Shown: one piece after another, positions 17,375 through 27,352 of the stretch
Numbering within the stretch: the stretch's first letter is position 1
How the letters are laid out: every line of letters begins with the position of its first letter
Source of the DNA: Shewanella phaeophyticola
Lineage (GTDB): Bacteria; Pseudomonadota; Gammaproteobacteria; Enterobacterales; Shewanellaceae
Direction of reading: 5' to 3'
Assembly (NCBI RefSeq): GCF_025398315.1
Contig: NZ_JAODOQ010000001.1
Coordinates: 3,348,001-3,412,000, forward strand
DNA length: 64,000 nt
Program-made: the position numbers and the translations under genes
The notes under the pieces: model-generated
The model's database searches: none
What the model saw: the letters and a program-made list of their open reading frames with translations, nothing else
Told to the model about the DNA's origin: nothing

Positions 17375-19145
17375 GTGAAACTTAATACAATAGCCGCCTC
17401 TATTGCCATGACGCTTGCGCTAACAGGCTGTGATAGTGACGACAAAGACACAAGTTTACCCATTTTAACCGCCGCCCAACCTGCCACATTAGTAAACTGT
17501 TCATCGCTGGTTGATGCTTTTAACTTTGACGACACCGAAATCACCTCAGCGGTGATGGTTGACGCCGGCGAAATTGACTACGATGGCAGTGGTGTCATAT
17601 TTAAATCACCCGCTCACTGCGTGCTAACCGGTAAAATGGAACAGCGTTTAGGTAAAGGGTTGCAAGGTAGTGAAACCCAAGAATATGCCATCGGCTTTGA
17701 AATGCGCATGCCAACCGATTGGAATGGACGCTTTCTCTACCAAGCAAATGGTGGCTTAGACGGCCGAGTGAACAAAGCCTTAGGTCGTTTTTTAATAACC
17801 GATGACTATGACGCTACCGCACTTAACAAAGGCTTTGCAGTAATTAGCTCCGATGCTGGGCACGAAGGCTATGGTCAACAATATTTTGGACTCGATCATC
17901 AAGCACGCATTAATTATGGCTACGGTGCTGTTGAAAAGCTCACCCCAATGGCAAAAGCACTCATCTTGGACGCTTATGGCAAACAACCCGACCGTTCTTA
18001 CTTTGCCGGTTGCTCTAACGGTGGCCGTCACACTATGGTCGCTGCAACCCGCTTTCCTGAAATGTACGACGGATTTTTAGTAGGCGACCCAGGTAATGAC
18101 TTACCTCAAGCCGCTGTTGCACAATTATATGGCGTACAGCAATTTGCCAATTTAATCCCAGTTAATACGCCTTTAACCACTGCCGATGAAATCAATGCCG
18201 CCATAGTCAGCACCGTCACCGCGCAAGAATATACATTATTAGCTAATAGTGTCAGCGAGCAATGTGACGCTTTAGATGGCGCAGCAGACGGGATGATTAA
18301 CGACCTTGTTGGCTGTCAGCTTGCCTTTGATATTGACCGTGACGTGCCACTTTGTACCACTGAGCGTGATGGAACCTGTTTAACTGCCGAGCAAAAACAA
18401 ACGCTAGGTAATATTATGACAGGGGCACAAACCTCAGCTGGCGCAGCACTTTACACAAGCTTCCCTTACGATGTGGGCATAGGTGCCAGTGGTTGGGCAA
18501 GTTGGGAAATGTCAGCCGCCTTTAGCCGTGATGCAGGCACTGTAGCAACGGTATTTTCAACGCCGCCAGTCGAATTCAATGACTACAACACCTTTGCCGA
18601 TGCAGGGTTAATTGAAGCCTACAACTACGCTGTGAACTTGAACTTAGATGAAGCCCAAGCCGCAATCAATGCGACCACCAGTGAGTTCCCTGAATCATCA
18701 ATGTCATTTATGGCCTTAGGTGGTGAAACGGACTATGACGTATTACGTGAACGTGGCGCCAAAATGATCTTAGTGCATGGTACAGCCGACCCAGTATTCT
18801 CTGTGCAAAATACCATTGACTGGTACAAAGCTGTTGATGAAGCTAATGCGGGTAATGCTGATGAATTTGCCAAGCTATACCTTATTCCAGGCATGAATCA
18901 CTGCGGTAATGGCTCCAGCAACCGATCAAGTCAATACGATTTTAGATGACATCGTGGCTTGGGTAGAAACAGGCACCGCACCTGAAGCCATCACCGCCAA
19001 TGTGCGCGAAGCCAATACTGAGCTGCCAGACAATTGGGCTAAAGACCGCTCTCGCCCATTGTGTCCATTCCCACAAGTAGCCACATACAATGGTTCAGGA
19101 GACATAGAACTCGCAGAAAGCTTTAGCTGTGTAGCTTCAGAGTAA
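17375..19145 (+). pseudogene. frameshifted tannase/feruloyl esterase lipoprotein
   Basis: A GTG start (17375), 8 bp after AAAAAGGA, gives a lipoprotein signal with lipobox LTGC, then an alpha/beta hydrolase of the tannase/feruloyl esterase family. The nucleophile motif is CSNGG (FAGCSNGGRHTM), the acid lies in VHGTADPVFS, and the histidine in GMNHCG. The nucleophile and histidine are each preceded or followed by cysteines, as in the family. An extra T near 18912, just after the catalytic histidine, moves the frame; removing it restores PATDQVNTILDDIVAWVE and the normal C-terminus to 19145 (about 589 residues). It would release aromatic acids from esters at the cell surface for the reductase upstream. 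The lesion could be a sequencing error. Confidence 0.85.
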
Positions 19146-19179
19146 TTCCCCCAAGAGAATTACCCTCGCTCCACTACAC

Positions 19180-19215
19180 AAAATGGGTTGCCATATTCGG
19201 CAACCCATTTTTTAT
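19180..19215 (+). terminator. intrinsic terminator of the esterase operon
   Basis: The arms AAAATGGGTTGCC (19180-19192) and GGCAACCCATTTT (19199-19211), with a 6-nt loop, are followed by more T. This ends the reductase-cytochrome-porin-esterase transcript 34 bp after the esterase stop. Confidence 0.9.
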
Positions 19216-19319
19216 ACAATAAACATTATCAAACCAAAGCCTACAGTCATTTATGGTTGTAGCAACACACGCTGGCAAAGTTTGACAAAATCAGACGATG
19301 TCACAATTACTAATAACTG

Positions 19320-19987
19320 CTTTTGCACTTGTGTGCTGATCGCCTCGACAATGGAGCATCTGGTTAACGTTTAAGGGTAATGTTTAAGGGTAATATGGCC
19401 AAACACATTGGCGTCGATAAAGCCTCTGTTTTTGTCACCGTTAACTGGGGGGATCTCATGGGAACCCATAAAATGCTCTCTTACTGGGCTGCCATCGTTG
19501 TCGCAATAAGCGAGCATAAAACCGATGATTTTATTTGGCGTTAGCAATAAAGGCTTATCTTCCTGGCCTTCTTTAAAGTCATTAGGATACAGCTTAATCG
19601 CTACCTCCCAAATCACATTAAAAGGTGCCTCACTACTGCGCTGCCACCGACTATTTACATGCGAGGTATACAGGTGAGCTTGTTTGTCTGAAGCTATAAT
19701 CTGCCGCCTGATTGTCTAAGCCAATATGGTAGGCAAATGCACTGTGGTTAAACTGATGATTACCGCCTGAGGCATCACTATCAATAAAAATCTCTAAGGT
19801 GTCATCATCCCAATAATTCACCGTTGGGTCGGCATGGGTATCAAGCAACACATCATCGGTAATTTCAGCTTGTAGATAAAAATAATGCTCATCCCACAGT
19901 AACTTATATTTACCGCTAAAATCACTCGCAGAATCAGGCAATATGCCAGCCATTAAATACGGCATCATTTGCCACTCAGCTTGCTGC
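19320..19987. repeat. direct repeat containing CBM9-like gene end, copy 1
   Basis: About 668 bp closely matching 28734-29413 in the same orientation, including non-coding sequence beyond the stop codon of the CBM9-like gene. Similarity stops at AGCTTGCTGC on one side and at TTTTGCACTTGTG on the other. The two copies bracket the second respiratory module. Confidence 0.85.
19371..19987 (-). pseudogene. truncated, frameshifted CBM9-like protein
   Basis: This remnant corresponds to the C-terminal four fifths of the intact CBM9-like gene at 28798-29529. It lacks the signal peptide and first strand, which are lost beyond 19987. It also has a one-base insertion near 19691 (after QAADY) that changes frame before TSSPVYLACK. 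The downstream part (IWEVAIKLYP... to LKHYP) reads in the original frame. A short stretch after the break (AACGAATA) resembles the region around the start of the intact gene, suggesting an internal deletion of about 100 bp. Confidence 0.85.
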
Positions 19988-20162
19988 TAAGTGTTAACGA
20001 ATAGTGACTCTAAATAGTGATAGTCTACGTTTTGATTGATTCCTAGTTTGATTCCTAGTTTGATTTAAGTTTAGTGTGAATGGAAAACTCTATATAAAAC
20101 ATTCTGATTATAAAAGTGAGTTACACAACCGGCGTTTTTCAAGACAGTTGTCGCCTAAATTG

Positions 20163-21227
20163 TTAAGCAGCTTCTTTGTGTTGCTCTGGATTTAACTCCA
20201 CAGCCCCTATGGGCTGCCAGTTTCGCTCTTCTTTTGACCATCGTTCTGGATGTTCATTTCTTTTTGTCTGATACAACACTTTTCGCTTCGCCAGTATCTC
20301 TACATCAAGACCATCATGTCTCTGGTTTGGTGTCACAAACTTAATCCTGCTATGTCGATGCTCATTGTTGTACCAATAAACAAATTCTTTTACCCATTTA
20401 CGCGCTTCATCTAACGACTTAAAACCTTCGCTAGGCCAACGTGGATGATACTTTACCGTTCTAAACAGTGATTCTGAGTACGGATTATCATTACTCACCC
20501 TTGGGCGACTTCGTGAGGTCACAACGCCTAAATCGTACATCTTAGCTCGCATCGTTAGGCTCTTCATGGGCGCGCCATTATCAGAGTGCAACACGACATC
20601 TTTCTTCAAGCATTTCTCTGCCCAAACGCTACGCTCTAGCAGTGCTGCTGCTTGCTCACCTGTTTCGCTGTAGTGAACTTCCCAACCGACGATTTTTCGA
20701 CTGTAAATATCTTCAATCATGTACAGATAATAGTGTATTCCTATCACCGTTGTAGGCAGGTAACTGATATCCCAACTCCACACTTCGTTCGCTTTTTTAG
20801 CCGTATAACTGGTTGGCTTTTTATGAACATTTCTCGGCTTAGCTTTGCCTCGGTGGTGCAGCATGTTTTTAGTATGTAATACACGGTAAAAACTCGACTC
20901 CGAAGCAATATACTCACCTCTATCGGCGAGTATCGGGACAATTTGGCTTGGTGGTAATGAGGCAAACTCTTCACTATTACACACATCAATCACGGCTTGT
21001 CTTTCAGCATGACTCAGTTTATTTCCAGGCTCTGGCCTCATTGCGGTTGGCCTTTTATCTGCGCTAATCTCACCGCCTATTCGCCAACGCTGTAAGGTTC
21101 TACTTGATAATCCAATCACGTCACAGGCCTTATCTTGTCTCGCGCCTGATGCTACTGCTGTACTGACCCACTGCGCGTGCTTCTGCCTATCGGTCAGCGA
21201 AATCAGTCTTCCTCTTTTTCCTTCCAA
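20163..21227 (-). CDS. IS3-family transposase OrfB
   Basis: A 354-codon open frame carrying the DDE integrase core: D in [10 protein letters not shown] in LHSDNGAP and E in [15 protein letters not shown]. These are the three catalytic acids that carry out strand transfer. It ends in the usual [15 protein letters not shown] block. OrfB has no good start of its own and is expected to be made as an OrfAB fusion by -1 frameshifting at 21239-21245. Confidence 0.95.
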   Translation of the reverse strand: MEGKRGRLISLTDRQKHAQWVSTAVASGARQDKACDVIGLSSRTLQRWRIGGEISADKRPTAMRPEPGNKLSHAERQAVIDVCNSEEFASLPPSQIVPILADRGEYIASESSFYRVLHTKNMLHHRGKAKPRNVHKKPTSYTAKKANEVWSWDISYLPTTVIGIHYYLYMIEDIYSRKIVGWEVHYSETGEQAAALLERSVWAEKCLKKDVVLHSDNGAPMKSLTMRAKMYDLGVVTSRSRPRVSNDNPYSESLFRTVKYHPRWPSEGFKSLDEARKWVKEFVYWYNNEHRHSRIKFVTPNQRHDGLDVEILAKRKVLYQTKRNEHPERWSKEERNWQPIGAVELNPEQHKEAA

Positions 21228-21703
21228 TAGGCATCGAACTTTTTTCCGAGTACGAGTAAAGCAGCCGCTTCCGCTAACGCTTTATCCTTTCTACGTAACT
21301 CACGTTCTAGCTCGTTAATGCGTTTTTTGTCAGTCTTTTGTCCAGGTGTTGTCTTGGCTTTACTTGTCAGTGTTGTGCTTGTATTACCGGCAATGCAAGC
21401 TTGCTTCCATCCGTTGACTTGCTCAGGATATAACCCCTTAGCTCGGCAATATTCACTTAACTCAACTGCCGACAGAGAGGCTGTTTCCAATACCACTGAA
21501 AACTTTTCTTCACTTGACCACTTATCCGATGAACTGACTTTTGACACGTTTAACCCTGAGGTATTAAATTGCTTTTGCCAACTATACAGGGTTGAGAGAT
21601 TAATGCCTTCTTGCTCTGCAAACTTACGAACCGACAAACCACTTTGACTAAACTTGTTTAATATAGCTTCTTTAAATTGACCTGAATGCCTTTGATAATT
21701 CAC
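21203..21703 (-). CDS. IS3-family transposase OrfA
   Basis: A 166-residue DNA-binding protein with two helix-turn-helix units (LSVRKFAEQEGINLSTLYSW and LSAVELSEYCRAKGLYPEQV) and a C-terminal heptad region (RINELERELRRKDKALAEAAALL) for multimerisation. It recognises the terminal repeats. Its 3' end overlaps orfB by 25 bp. Confidence 0.95.
   Translation of the reverse strand: MNYQRHSGQFKEAILNKFSQSGLSVRKFAEQEGINLSTLYSWQKQFNTSGLNVSKVSSSDKWSSEEKFSVVLETASLSAVELSEYCRAKGLYPEQVNGWKQACIAGNTSTTLTSKAKTTPGQKTDKKRINELERELRRKDKALAEAAALLVLGKKFDAYWKEKEED
21239..21245 (-). other. programmed -1 frameshift heptamer A6G
   Basis: On the minus strand A AAA AAG lies in the correct phase of orfA (GGA AAA AAG). A slip to -1 leads straight into the open orfB frame, giving the OrfAB transposase. 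Confidence 0.85.
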
Positions 21704-21825
21704 TTGCTGTAACTTACCGCTCCCTGTTTATTTGTAAATTAATTGAGGCGACAACTATCCTGACACAGGGGGCAACTATACAGTGCTATTGAAATTAGCC
21801 TTTGCTGACCTTTCACTAAACCCCA

Positions 21826-21849
21826 ACGATTACCAAATATGGTAATCGT
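21826..21849. promoter_or_regulatory. upstream activator palindrome
   Basis: The arms ACGATTACCA and TGGTAATCGT form a perfect 10-bp inverted repeat around AATA. It lies about 88 bp upstream of the -24 element at 21937, the usual distance for the enhancer site of a sigma-54 activator. Confidence 0.7.
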
Positions 21850-21936
21850 CACCATATAACACAACCATATAGCACAACATCCCCCGCCCTCATTTAAATG
21901 AAAAAACAAAACCTATAATATCAACAGCTTAATAAC

Positions 21937-21952
21937 TGGCACATCGTTTGCT
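21937..21952 (+). promoter_or_regulatory. sigma-54 promoter (-24/-12)
   Basis: TGGCACATCGTTTGCT matches the consensus TGGCAC-N5-TTGC fully, with GG and GC separated by 10 bp. It lies 70 bp upstream of the tetrahaem cytochrome start. A gene for a sigma-54 activator lies at the other end of this module, broken by an IS. Confidence 0.88.
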
Positions 21953-22022
21953 TTATAGATATATAGCCATATTACTTGGCTAAAAAGTGATGTTTACTTT
22001 AAAGCAGAAAATAGGAATAAAG

Positions 22023-22367
22023 ATGAAAAATAGGTTTGTATTATTTATATCGGTACTAGCTTTGAGTTTTGCTGGTGCTGGAACAGTGTTTGCAAATCAA
22101 GAGGGCTTTCTAAGTGATATACATATTAAAAATGGTCTAGATTGTAACAGCTGCCATGAAGGAAAGCCTAAGAAAGAGGCTGGAATTCAAGCCTGTTTAG
22201 ATTGTCATGGCGGATATGATGGGATGTATGAAAAAACTAAAGCATTACATATTAATCCACATGATGCTCATGAAGGTGATATTGAGTGCAATGAATGCCA
22301 TAAGTCACATAGCACCTCAATAGATTATTGCGCATCCTGCCATAGCTTTGATTTTAAAGTCCCCTAA
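22023..22367 (+). CDS. periplasmic tetrahaem cytochrome c
   Basis: A 114-residue precursor with a Sec signal peptide (cleavage near VFA-NQ, residue 24) and four CxxCH sites: C41-H45, C58-H62, C89-H93 and C103-H107. Like its counterpart at 15607, it matches the haem domain of flavocytochrome c3 as a free protein and should donate electrons to the flavoprotein encoded next. ATG 22023 follows GGAATAAAG; an in-frame start at 21987 would spoil the signal peptide. It is the first gene after the sigma-54 promoter. Confidence 0.9.
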   Translation: MKNRFVLFISVLALSFAGAGTVFANQEGFLSDIHIKNGLDCNSCHEGKPKKEAGIQACLDCHGGYDGMYEKTKALHINPHDAHEGDIECNECHKSHSTSIDYCASCHSFDFKVP

Positions 22368-22535
22368 TTAACAACTTAACATTTATTTCTAAACGAAATA
22401 AAAATAATTAAATTTAAAATAAGAAGTTAAAAACATTTAAAACAAGTGAAAGTGTTAATTTTATTAATTTCACTATTCACATTACATATTAAACATAAGT
22501 TCCCAATACTTTTATATTATTAAAGGCTACTAAAA

Positions 22536-24137
22536 ATGAAAAATGAAAATCAAATTTCACGTCGTAAATTCCTTAAAGGGGCAACAGCTGTAGGAGCTGC
22601 AGTTTCAACAACATTGTTACCTATTTCGTCAATAGCAGCTACAGCTCCAAAAAAATGGGATCAAGAAACTGACATTATTGTTATCGGATTTGGTAGTGCA
22701 GGCTCTGCCGCTGCTATCGCCGCTTCAGAAGAAAATCTTAATGTCACTTTGTTAGAAAAAATGCCCGAAGAAACTGCAGGCGGTGCGACATCATGTTATG
22801 GCGGAATTTTTATGAGTTTTGCAGGCCGTAAAGGTAAAAACTTCATCGAAAGATCAATGGGGTCGATGACACCAGAAACCGCTCGAAAAATATCTGATGA
22901 AATTAATGTTCAAATAAAATGGGCAAAAGATAAAGGTCTTAAAATGCAAAAAGAAAATCCTTTCCTTGTTGAGGGAGAAGGTAAAGCATTTTACAAACTA
23001 TTGAAAACATGGGTTATGGAAACCCCTAGGATTACGATTAAATATAGCACACCAGCGACGTCTCTAATTCAAGACCCAGAAACAAAAGAGATACTTGGTG
23101 TAATTGCCCAAGATGATGGTAAAGAAATTAAAATAAAAGCAAGAAAAGGCGTCATTATCACATCTGGTGATTATAACGCGAACAAAGATATGATTCGCCA
23201 ATTCAACTTCCCTGGACTAGATGTTGCAACGATAAACTCACCAGCTAGTACTGGCGATGGCATGAAAATGGGAATGGCCGCGGGTGGAGCTTTAGACAAC
23301 ATGGGTAAAGGCTTTGACTGGATGGAATTTGCTTTTAGAGAACCAACCGAGAAGTTTGGCACCGCAATTACTCATAGAACTTGGGATACTGCCGATCTTG
23401 TTAGAGGAACAGATAATTCACCTCTTAACAACTCTAGAATTTTCGTCAACATGGATGGCGAAAGGTTCATGAACGAAAAGACTTTATTAACTCATGAAAA
23501 GTTCTATCCAATGCCTTGGTTAAACTTTACTGATAACACTCATAAAGGCAAACCTGTTGGTTGGGATAATCTACCAATGTTTCTTGTTTGTGATCAAAAA
23601 GAGTTAGATTCAGCTACTTTAGGTAAGGTTATTGGCGATAATAACTGGGGTTGGGCTAGTGTACAGAATATTTACGAATGGAGTGATGATAATCGTGCAG
23701 AAATAGAATCTGGATGGCTTATTAAAGCTGATACGTTAGAAGAGCTGGCCGCTAAAATGAAAGCGAAACCATATTTGTCAACTGAGACACCGAGAATAAT
23801 TAAACCAGATGCATTAAAAGCAACAGTAACAAAGTATAACGAAGGGTGCAAAAGTGGGAATGATGAATTTGACCGACCTAAAGAAACGTTGAAACCTCTA
23901 TCTCAAAATGGCTCATATTATGCGATTGAATTGATGGCTTGTGGTGTCTATAACACAAGTGGCTTGAGATACAACATTCATGCTCAAACTTTAGATTACA
24001 ACAATGAACCCATCCCTAGACTTTATAGTGCAGGTAATGTCGGACAAGGCTTAGCTCTTTGGCCATATGGTGTTCCAGGATGTATGGCAACTGGCAAAAT
24101 TGCAGCTAAACATGCTGCAAAACTTAAATCTATATAA
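22536..24137 (+). CDS. Tat-exported FAD reductase of the flavocytochrome c family
   Basis: A 533-residue periplasmic flavoprotein. It has a Tat signal SRRKFLKG (8-15), hydrophobic to about residue 36, the FAD motif GFGSAG (51-56), and a C-terminal FAD segment LYSAGNVGQGLALWPYG. As at 13863 the cytochrome is a separate protein. After FMNE (311-314) the position of the Fcc3 catalytic arginine is L318, and the active-site sequence differs from the first reductase, so the two probably act on different substrates. Codon use is more AT-rich than in the first module. The 168-bp gap before it is AT-rich with no gene seen. Confidence 0.85.
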   Translation: MKNENQISRRKFLKGATAVGAAVSTTLLPISSIAATAPKKWDQETDIIVIGFGSAGSAAAIAASEENLNVTLLEKMPEETAGGATSCYGGIFMSFAGRKGKNFIERSMGSMTPETARKISDEINVQIKWAKDKGLKMQKENPFLVEGEGKAFYKLLKTWVMETPRITIKYSTPATSLIQDPETKEILGVIAQDDGKEIKIKARKGVIITSGDYNANKDMIRQFNFPGLDVATINSPASTGDGMKMGMAAGGALDNMGKGFDWMEFAFREPTEKFGTAITHRTWDTADLVRGTDNSPLNNSRIFVNMDGERFMNEKTLLTHEKFYPMPWLNFTDNTHKGKPVGWDNLPMFLVCDQKELDSATLGKVIGDNNWGWASVQNIYEWSDDNRAEIESGWLIKADTLEELAAKMKAKPYLSTETPRIIKPDALKATVTKYNEGCKSGNDEFDRPKETLKPLSQNGSYYAIELMACGVYNTSGLRYNIHAQTLDYNNEPIPRLYSAGNVGQGLALWPYGVPGCMATGKIAAKHAAKLKSI

Positions 24138-24164
24138 AACTTTCATTTTATCCCCTTTAAAATT

Positions 24165-24196
24165 TGCGGTAGTCATCAATAACTACCGCATTTTTT
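24165..24196 (+). terminator. terminator or attenuator after the reductase
   Basis: TGCGGTAGT (24165-24173) pairs with ACTACCGCA (24182-24190), followed by a run of six T. It lies between the reductase and the channel gene and may reduce transcription of the latter. Confidence 0.8.
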
Positions 24197-24232
24197 AAAT
24201 TAAATCTATAACTTATTTAGAGAACTAACAAA

Positions 24233-25129
24233 ATGAAAAAAAACACTAATCTCTTAAGTGGTGGCACTTATAGTACCGCAGTCGGCTTAATATTAATTAA
24301 CCTCATGGCAGCCCAATATGCCAACGCCGGCTATGTACCATTAGCATTTATTGGCCTCCATGATTATGACCTGCCTGTTAACTTCGAACCTTTTAATGCC
24401 ATCGTTGAATATGCTTACGTACAAAATACCAATGAAAGATTTGATAGTAATGGAGATAAAGTTGACACATCAAGCCTTACTGAAGTAGCAAGTTTTACGA
24501 AGTACGCACACTTTTTTACAGTTGACGCACTTCCGGATGTAGGTTTAGGTTTTGAATTTGTTCCTACTTTTGTCAGTGTTGAAGGTGATGAGATACGTGT
24601 ATCTGGTATCGGCGACCCACTTGTAGGTATTGCTGGTTGGATGAAACCAAATGAAAACAGTACATTAGGGATTCAAAGTTACATATCTATCCCTGTTGGC
24701 GATAATGATGTGTCAGCGAACAACTGGGGAAGCTTTACCCAACTATTCGCTGCTTATAAAATAGATAAGATTTCCTTAGATGCACATTTAGGCGCAATGT
24801 TCAGAACAACTACTCGCGTGACAGGAGAGCCGAATATTGATGCAGGTAACACATACCATGCAAGCGTGAGGGTGGCATATCGGGTGAATGATATTTTTGA
24901 ACCATTTATAGGCGCAAACTACCAAAATACTAAAAAATCGACTTATGAAAATTCAGGAACAACAGTAGATATACTTAACTCAAATAGTAACGAGGTAACT
25001 CTGGGGGCTGGAACTATGGCATACTTATCTAGCAATATGCATGCTTCTTTATGGTATGACGTCGGGCTAGATGGGGAGAACACATCTGTTACTAATGCGA
25101 TATTTGCAAGGTTTTCATACGTTTGGTAA
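24233..25129 (+). CDS. outer-membrane channel, phenol/meta-pathway transporter-like
   Basis: A 298-residue precursor with a signal peptide ending NANA-like (QYANAG) and a beta-barrel pattern ending in the outer-membrane signature FARFSYVW (terminal aromatic). The strand pattern LGFEFVPTFVSV, GIGDPLVGIAGW and GIQSYISIPVG is that of the Phenol_MetA_deg/FadL-like transporter group. It plays the role that the OprD porin has in the first module, letting substrate reach the periplasmic reductase. Confidence 0.7.
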   Translation: MKKNTNLLSGGTYSTAVGLILINLMAAQYANAGYVPLAFIGLHDYDLPVNFEPFNAIVEYAYVQNTNERFDSNGDKVDTSSLTEVASFTKYAHFFTVDALPDVGLGFEFVPTFVSVEGDEIRVSGIGDPLVGIAGWMKPNENSTLGIQSYISIPVGDNDVSANNWGSFTQLFAAYKIDKISLDAHLGAMFRTTTRVTGEPNIDAGNTYHASVRVAYRVNDIFEPFIGANYQNTKKSTYENSGTTVDILNSNSNEVTLGAGTMAYLSSNMHASLWYDVGLDGENTSVTNAIFARFSYVW

Positions 25130-25162
25130 ATAGGACCTTTTTAATCATATTATTTTTTTCAT

Positions 25163-25186
25163 AGAGTCACTTTAAATAGTGACTCT
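25163..25186. terminator. hairpin after the channel gene
   Basis: AGAGTCACT (25163-25171) and AGTGACTCT (25178-25186) form a perfect 9-bp stem with a 6-nt loop. There is no T-run on the plus side, but T-rich sequence precedes it, so it may act on either strand. The rest of 25130-25407 is AT-rich and holds nothing else recognisable. Confidence 0.5.
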
Positions 25187-25811
25187 AACTAATAATCATA
25201 AATGAATATCGCGCATATAAATCACTTTGCACACAGAATGTAATTGTTAACAATTACATTTCTAATCAATAACAAGTAGAACAAAAAATCATTTTGTATA
25301 ATTAAGAATGAATAAAACGATCTAAAATGTTAATGTATACATATTTAAATATCGCATATCAGCAGCTTAACACTTATACTTTATTATTACTACACTAGAG
25401 ATAGGCGTTAGAGTATCCCTAACTTTTTCATTCTTGCTCTCAATGTGTTTGGATTGATATTTAATAGCTCTGCAGCTCCTCCTGCACCATGAATCTTACC
25501 ACCAGTAATATCTAACACTTTATTAATATGCAATGACATAACCTTTTCAAGATTCATTGTATTTTTATTTTCTACCTCAGCACTATCGATATTATAATCA
25601 ATACTTGTACTGGTAAGTTTTTCTTTGATAAAACTTTTAAAATTTAACGTATTCTCACTGTATTGTATTAATTCTCTTTCAACGACATTCTCTAGTTCTC
25701 TGACATTACCTGGCCAAGAGTAAAGCTTTAGTTTATCCAATGCCCCCTGTGTCAGGATAGTTGTCGCCTCAATTAATTTACAAATAAACAGGGAGCGGTA
25801 AGTTACAGCAA

Positions 25812-26312
25812 GTGAATTATCAAAGGCATTCAGGTCAATTTAAAGAAGCTATATTAAACAAGTTTAGTCAAAGTGGTTTGTCGGTTCGTAAGTTTGCAGA
25901 GCAAGAAGGCATTAATCTCTCAACCCTGTATAGTTGGCAAAAGCAATTTAATACCTCAGGGTTAAACGTGTCAAAAGTCAGTTCATCGGATAAGTGGTCA
26001 AGTGAAGAAAAGTTTTCAGTGGTATTGGAAACAGCCTCTCTGTCGGCAGTTGAGTTAAGTGAATATTGCCGAGCTAAGGGGTTATATCCTGAGCAAGTCA
26101 ACGGATGGAAGCAAGCTTGCATTGCCGGTAATACAAGCACAACACTGACAAGTAAAGCCAAGACAACACCTGGACAAAAGACTGACAAAAAACGCATTAA
26201 CGAGCTAGAACGTGAGTTACGTAGAAAGGATAAAGCGTTAGCGGAAGCGGCTGCTTTACTCGTACTCGGAAAAAAGTTCGATGCCTATTGGAAGGAAAAA
26301 GAGGAAGACTGA
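25812..26312 (+). CDS. IS3-family transposase OrfA
   Basis: A 166-residue protein identical in translation to the OrfA of copy 1: two helix-turn-helix units and a C-terminal coiled coil. It supplies DNA binding to the OrfAB transposase. Confidence 0.95.
   Translation: MNYQRHSGQFKEAILNKFSQSGLSVRKFAEQEGINLSTLYSWQKQFNTSGLNVSKVSSSDKWSSEEKFSVVLETASLSAVELSEYCRAKGLYPEQVNGWKQACIAGNTSTTLTSKAKTTPGQKTDKKRINELERELRRKDKALAEAAALLVLGKKFDAYWKEKEED
26270..26276 (+). other. programmed -1 frameshift heptamer A6G
   Basis: A AAA AAG in the phase GGA AAA AAG of orfA. The -1 frame is open from here into orfB. Confidence 0.85.
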
Positions 26313-27352
26313 TTTCGCTGACCGATAGGCAGAAGCACGCGCAGTGGGTCAGTACAGCAGTAGCATCAGGCGCGAGACAAGATAAGGCCTGTGACGTGAT
26401 TGGATTATCAAGTAGAACCTTACAGCGTTGGCGAATAGGCGGTGAGATTAGCGCAGATAAAAGGCCAACCGCAATGAGGCCAGAGCCTGGAAATAAACTG
26501 AGTCATGCTGAAAGACAAGCCGTGATTGATGTGTGTAATAGTGAAGAGTTTGCCTCATTACCACCAAGCCAAATTGTCCCGATACTCGCCGATAGAGGTG
26601 AGTATATTGCTTCGGAGTCGAGTTTTTACCGTGTATTACATACTAAAAACATGCTGCACCACCGAGGCAAAGCTAAGCCGAGAAATGTTCATAAAAAGCC
26701 AACCAGTTATACGGCTAAAAAAGCGAACGAAGTGTGGAGTTGGGATATCAGTTACCTGCCTACAACGGTGATAGGAATACACTATTATCTGTACATGATT
26801 GAAGATATTTACAGTCGAAAAATCGTCGGTTGGGAAGTTCACTACAGCGAAACAGGTGAGCAAGCAGCAGCACTGCTAGAGCGTAGCGTTTGGGCAGAGA
26901 AATGCTTGAAGAAAGATGTCGTGTTGCACTCTGATAATGGCGCGCCCATGAAGAGCCTAACGATGCGAGCTAAGATGTACGATTTAGGCGTTGTGACCTC
27001 ACGAAGTCGCCCAAGGGTGAGTAATGATAATCCGTACTCAGAATCACTGTTTAGAACGGTAAAGTATCATCCACGTTGGCCTAGCGAAGGTTTTAAGTCG
27101 TTAGATGAAGCGCGTAAATGGGTAAAAGAATTTGTTTATTGGTACAACAATGAGCATCGACATAGCAGGATTAAGTTTGTGACACCAAACCAGAGACATG
27201 ATGGTCTTGATGTAGAGATACTGGCGAAGCGAAAAGTGTTGTATCAGACAAAAAGAAATGAACATCCAGAACGATGGTCAAAAGAAGAGCGAAACTGGCA
27301 GCCCATAGGGGCTGTGGAGTTAAATCCAGAGCAACACAAAGAAGCTGCTTAA
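26288..27352 (+). CDS. IS3-family transposase OrfB
   Basis: A 354-codon frame identical in translation to copy 1, with the DDE residues in [15 protein letters not shown] and NPYSESLF. It overlaps orfA by 25 bp and is expected to be expressed only as the frameshift fusion. Both copies look intact and so may still be mobile. Confidence 0.95.
   Translation: MEGKRGRLISLTDRQKHAQWVSTAVASGARQDKACDVIGLSSRTLQRWRIGGEISADKRPTAMRPEPGNKLSHAERQAVIDVCNSEEFASLPPSQIVPILADRGEYIASESSFYRVLHTKNMLHHRGKAKPRNVHKKPTSYTAKKANEVWSWDISYLPTTVIGIHYYLYMIEDIYSRKIVGWEVHYSETGEQAAALLERSVWAEKCLKKDVVLHSDNGAPMKSLTMRAKMYDLGVVTSRSRPRVSNDNPYSESLFRTVKYHPRWPSEGFKSLDEARKWVKEFVYWYNNEHRHSRIKFVTPNQRHDGLDVEILAKRKVLYQTKRNEHPERWSKEERNWQPIGAVELNPEQHKEAA

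Larger units (their letters stand above)
20130..21772 (-). mobile_element. IS3-family insertion sequence, copy 1
   Basis: A 1643-bp element with imperfect terminal inverted repeats sharing AGTTGTCGCCT. Its ends are CGGCGTTTTTCAAGACAG on the left and CTGACACAGGGGG on the right. It is flanked by a 4-bp target duplication CAAC (20126-20129 and 21773-21776). It encodes OrfA and OrfB in overlapping frames. It has the same length as the copy at 25743-27385 and the same predicted proteins, but the opposite orientation. It ends about 50 bp upstream of the palindrome preceding the cytochrome promoter. Confidence 0.95.
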
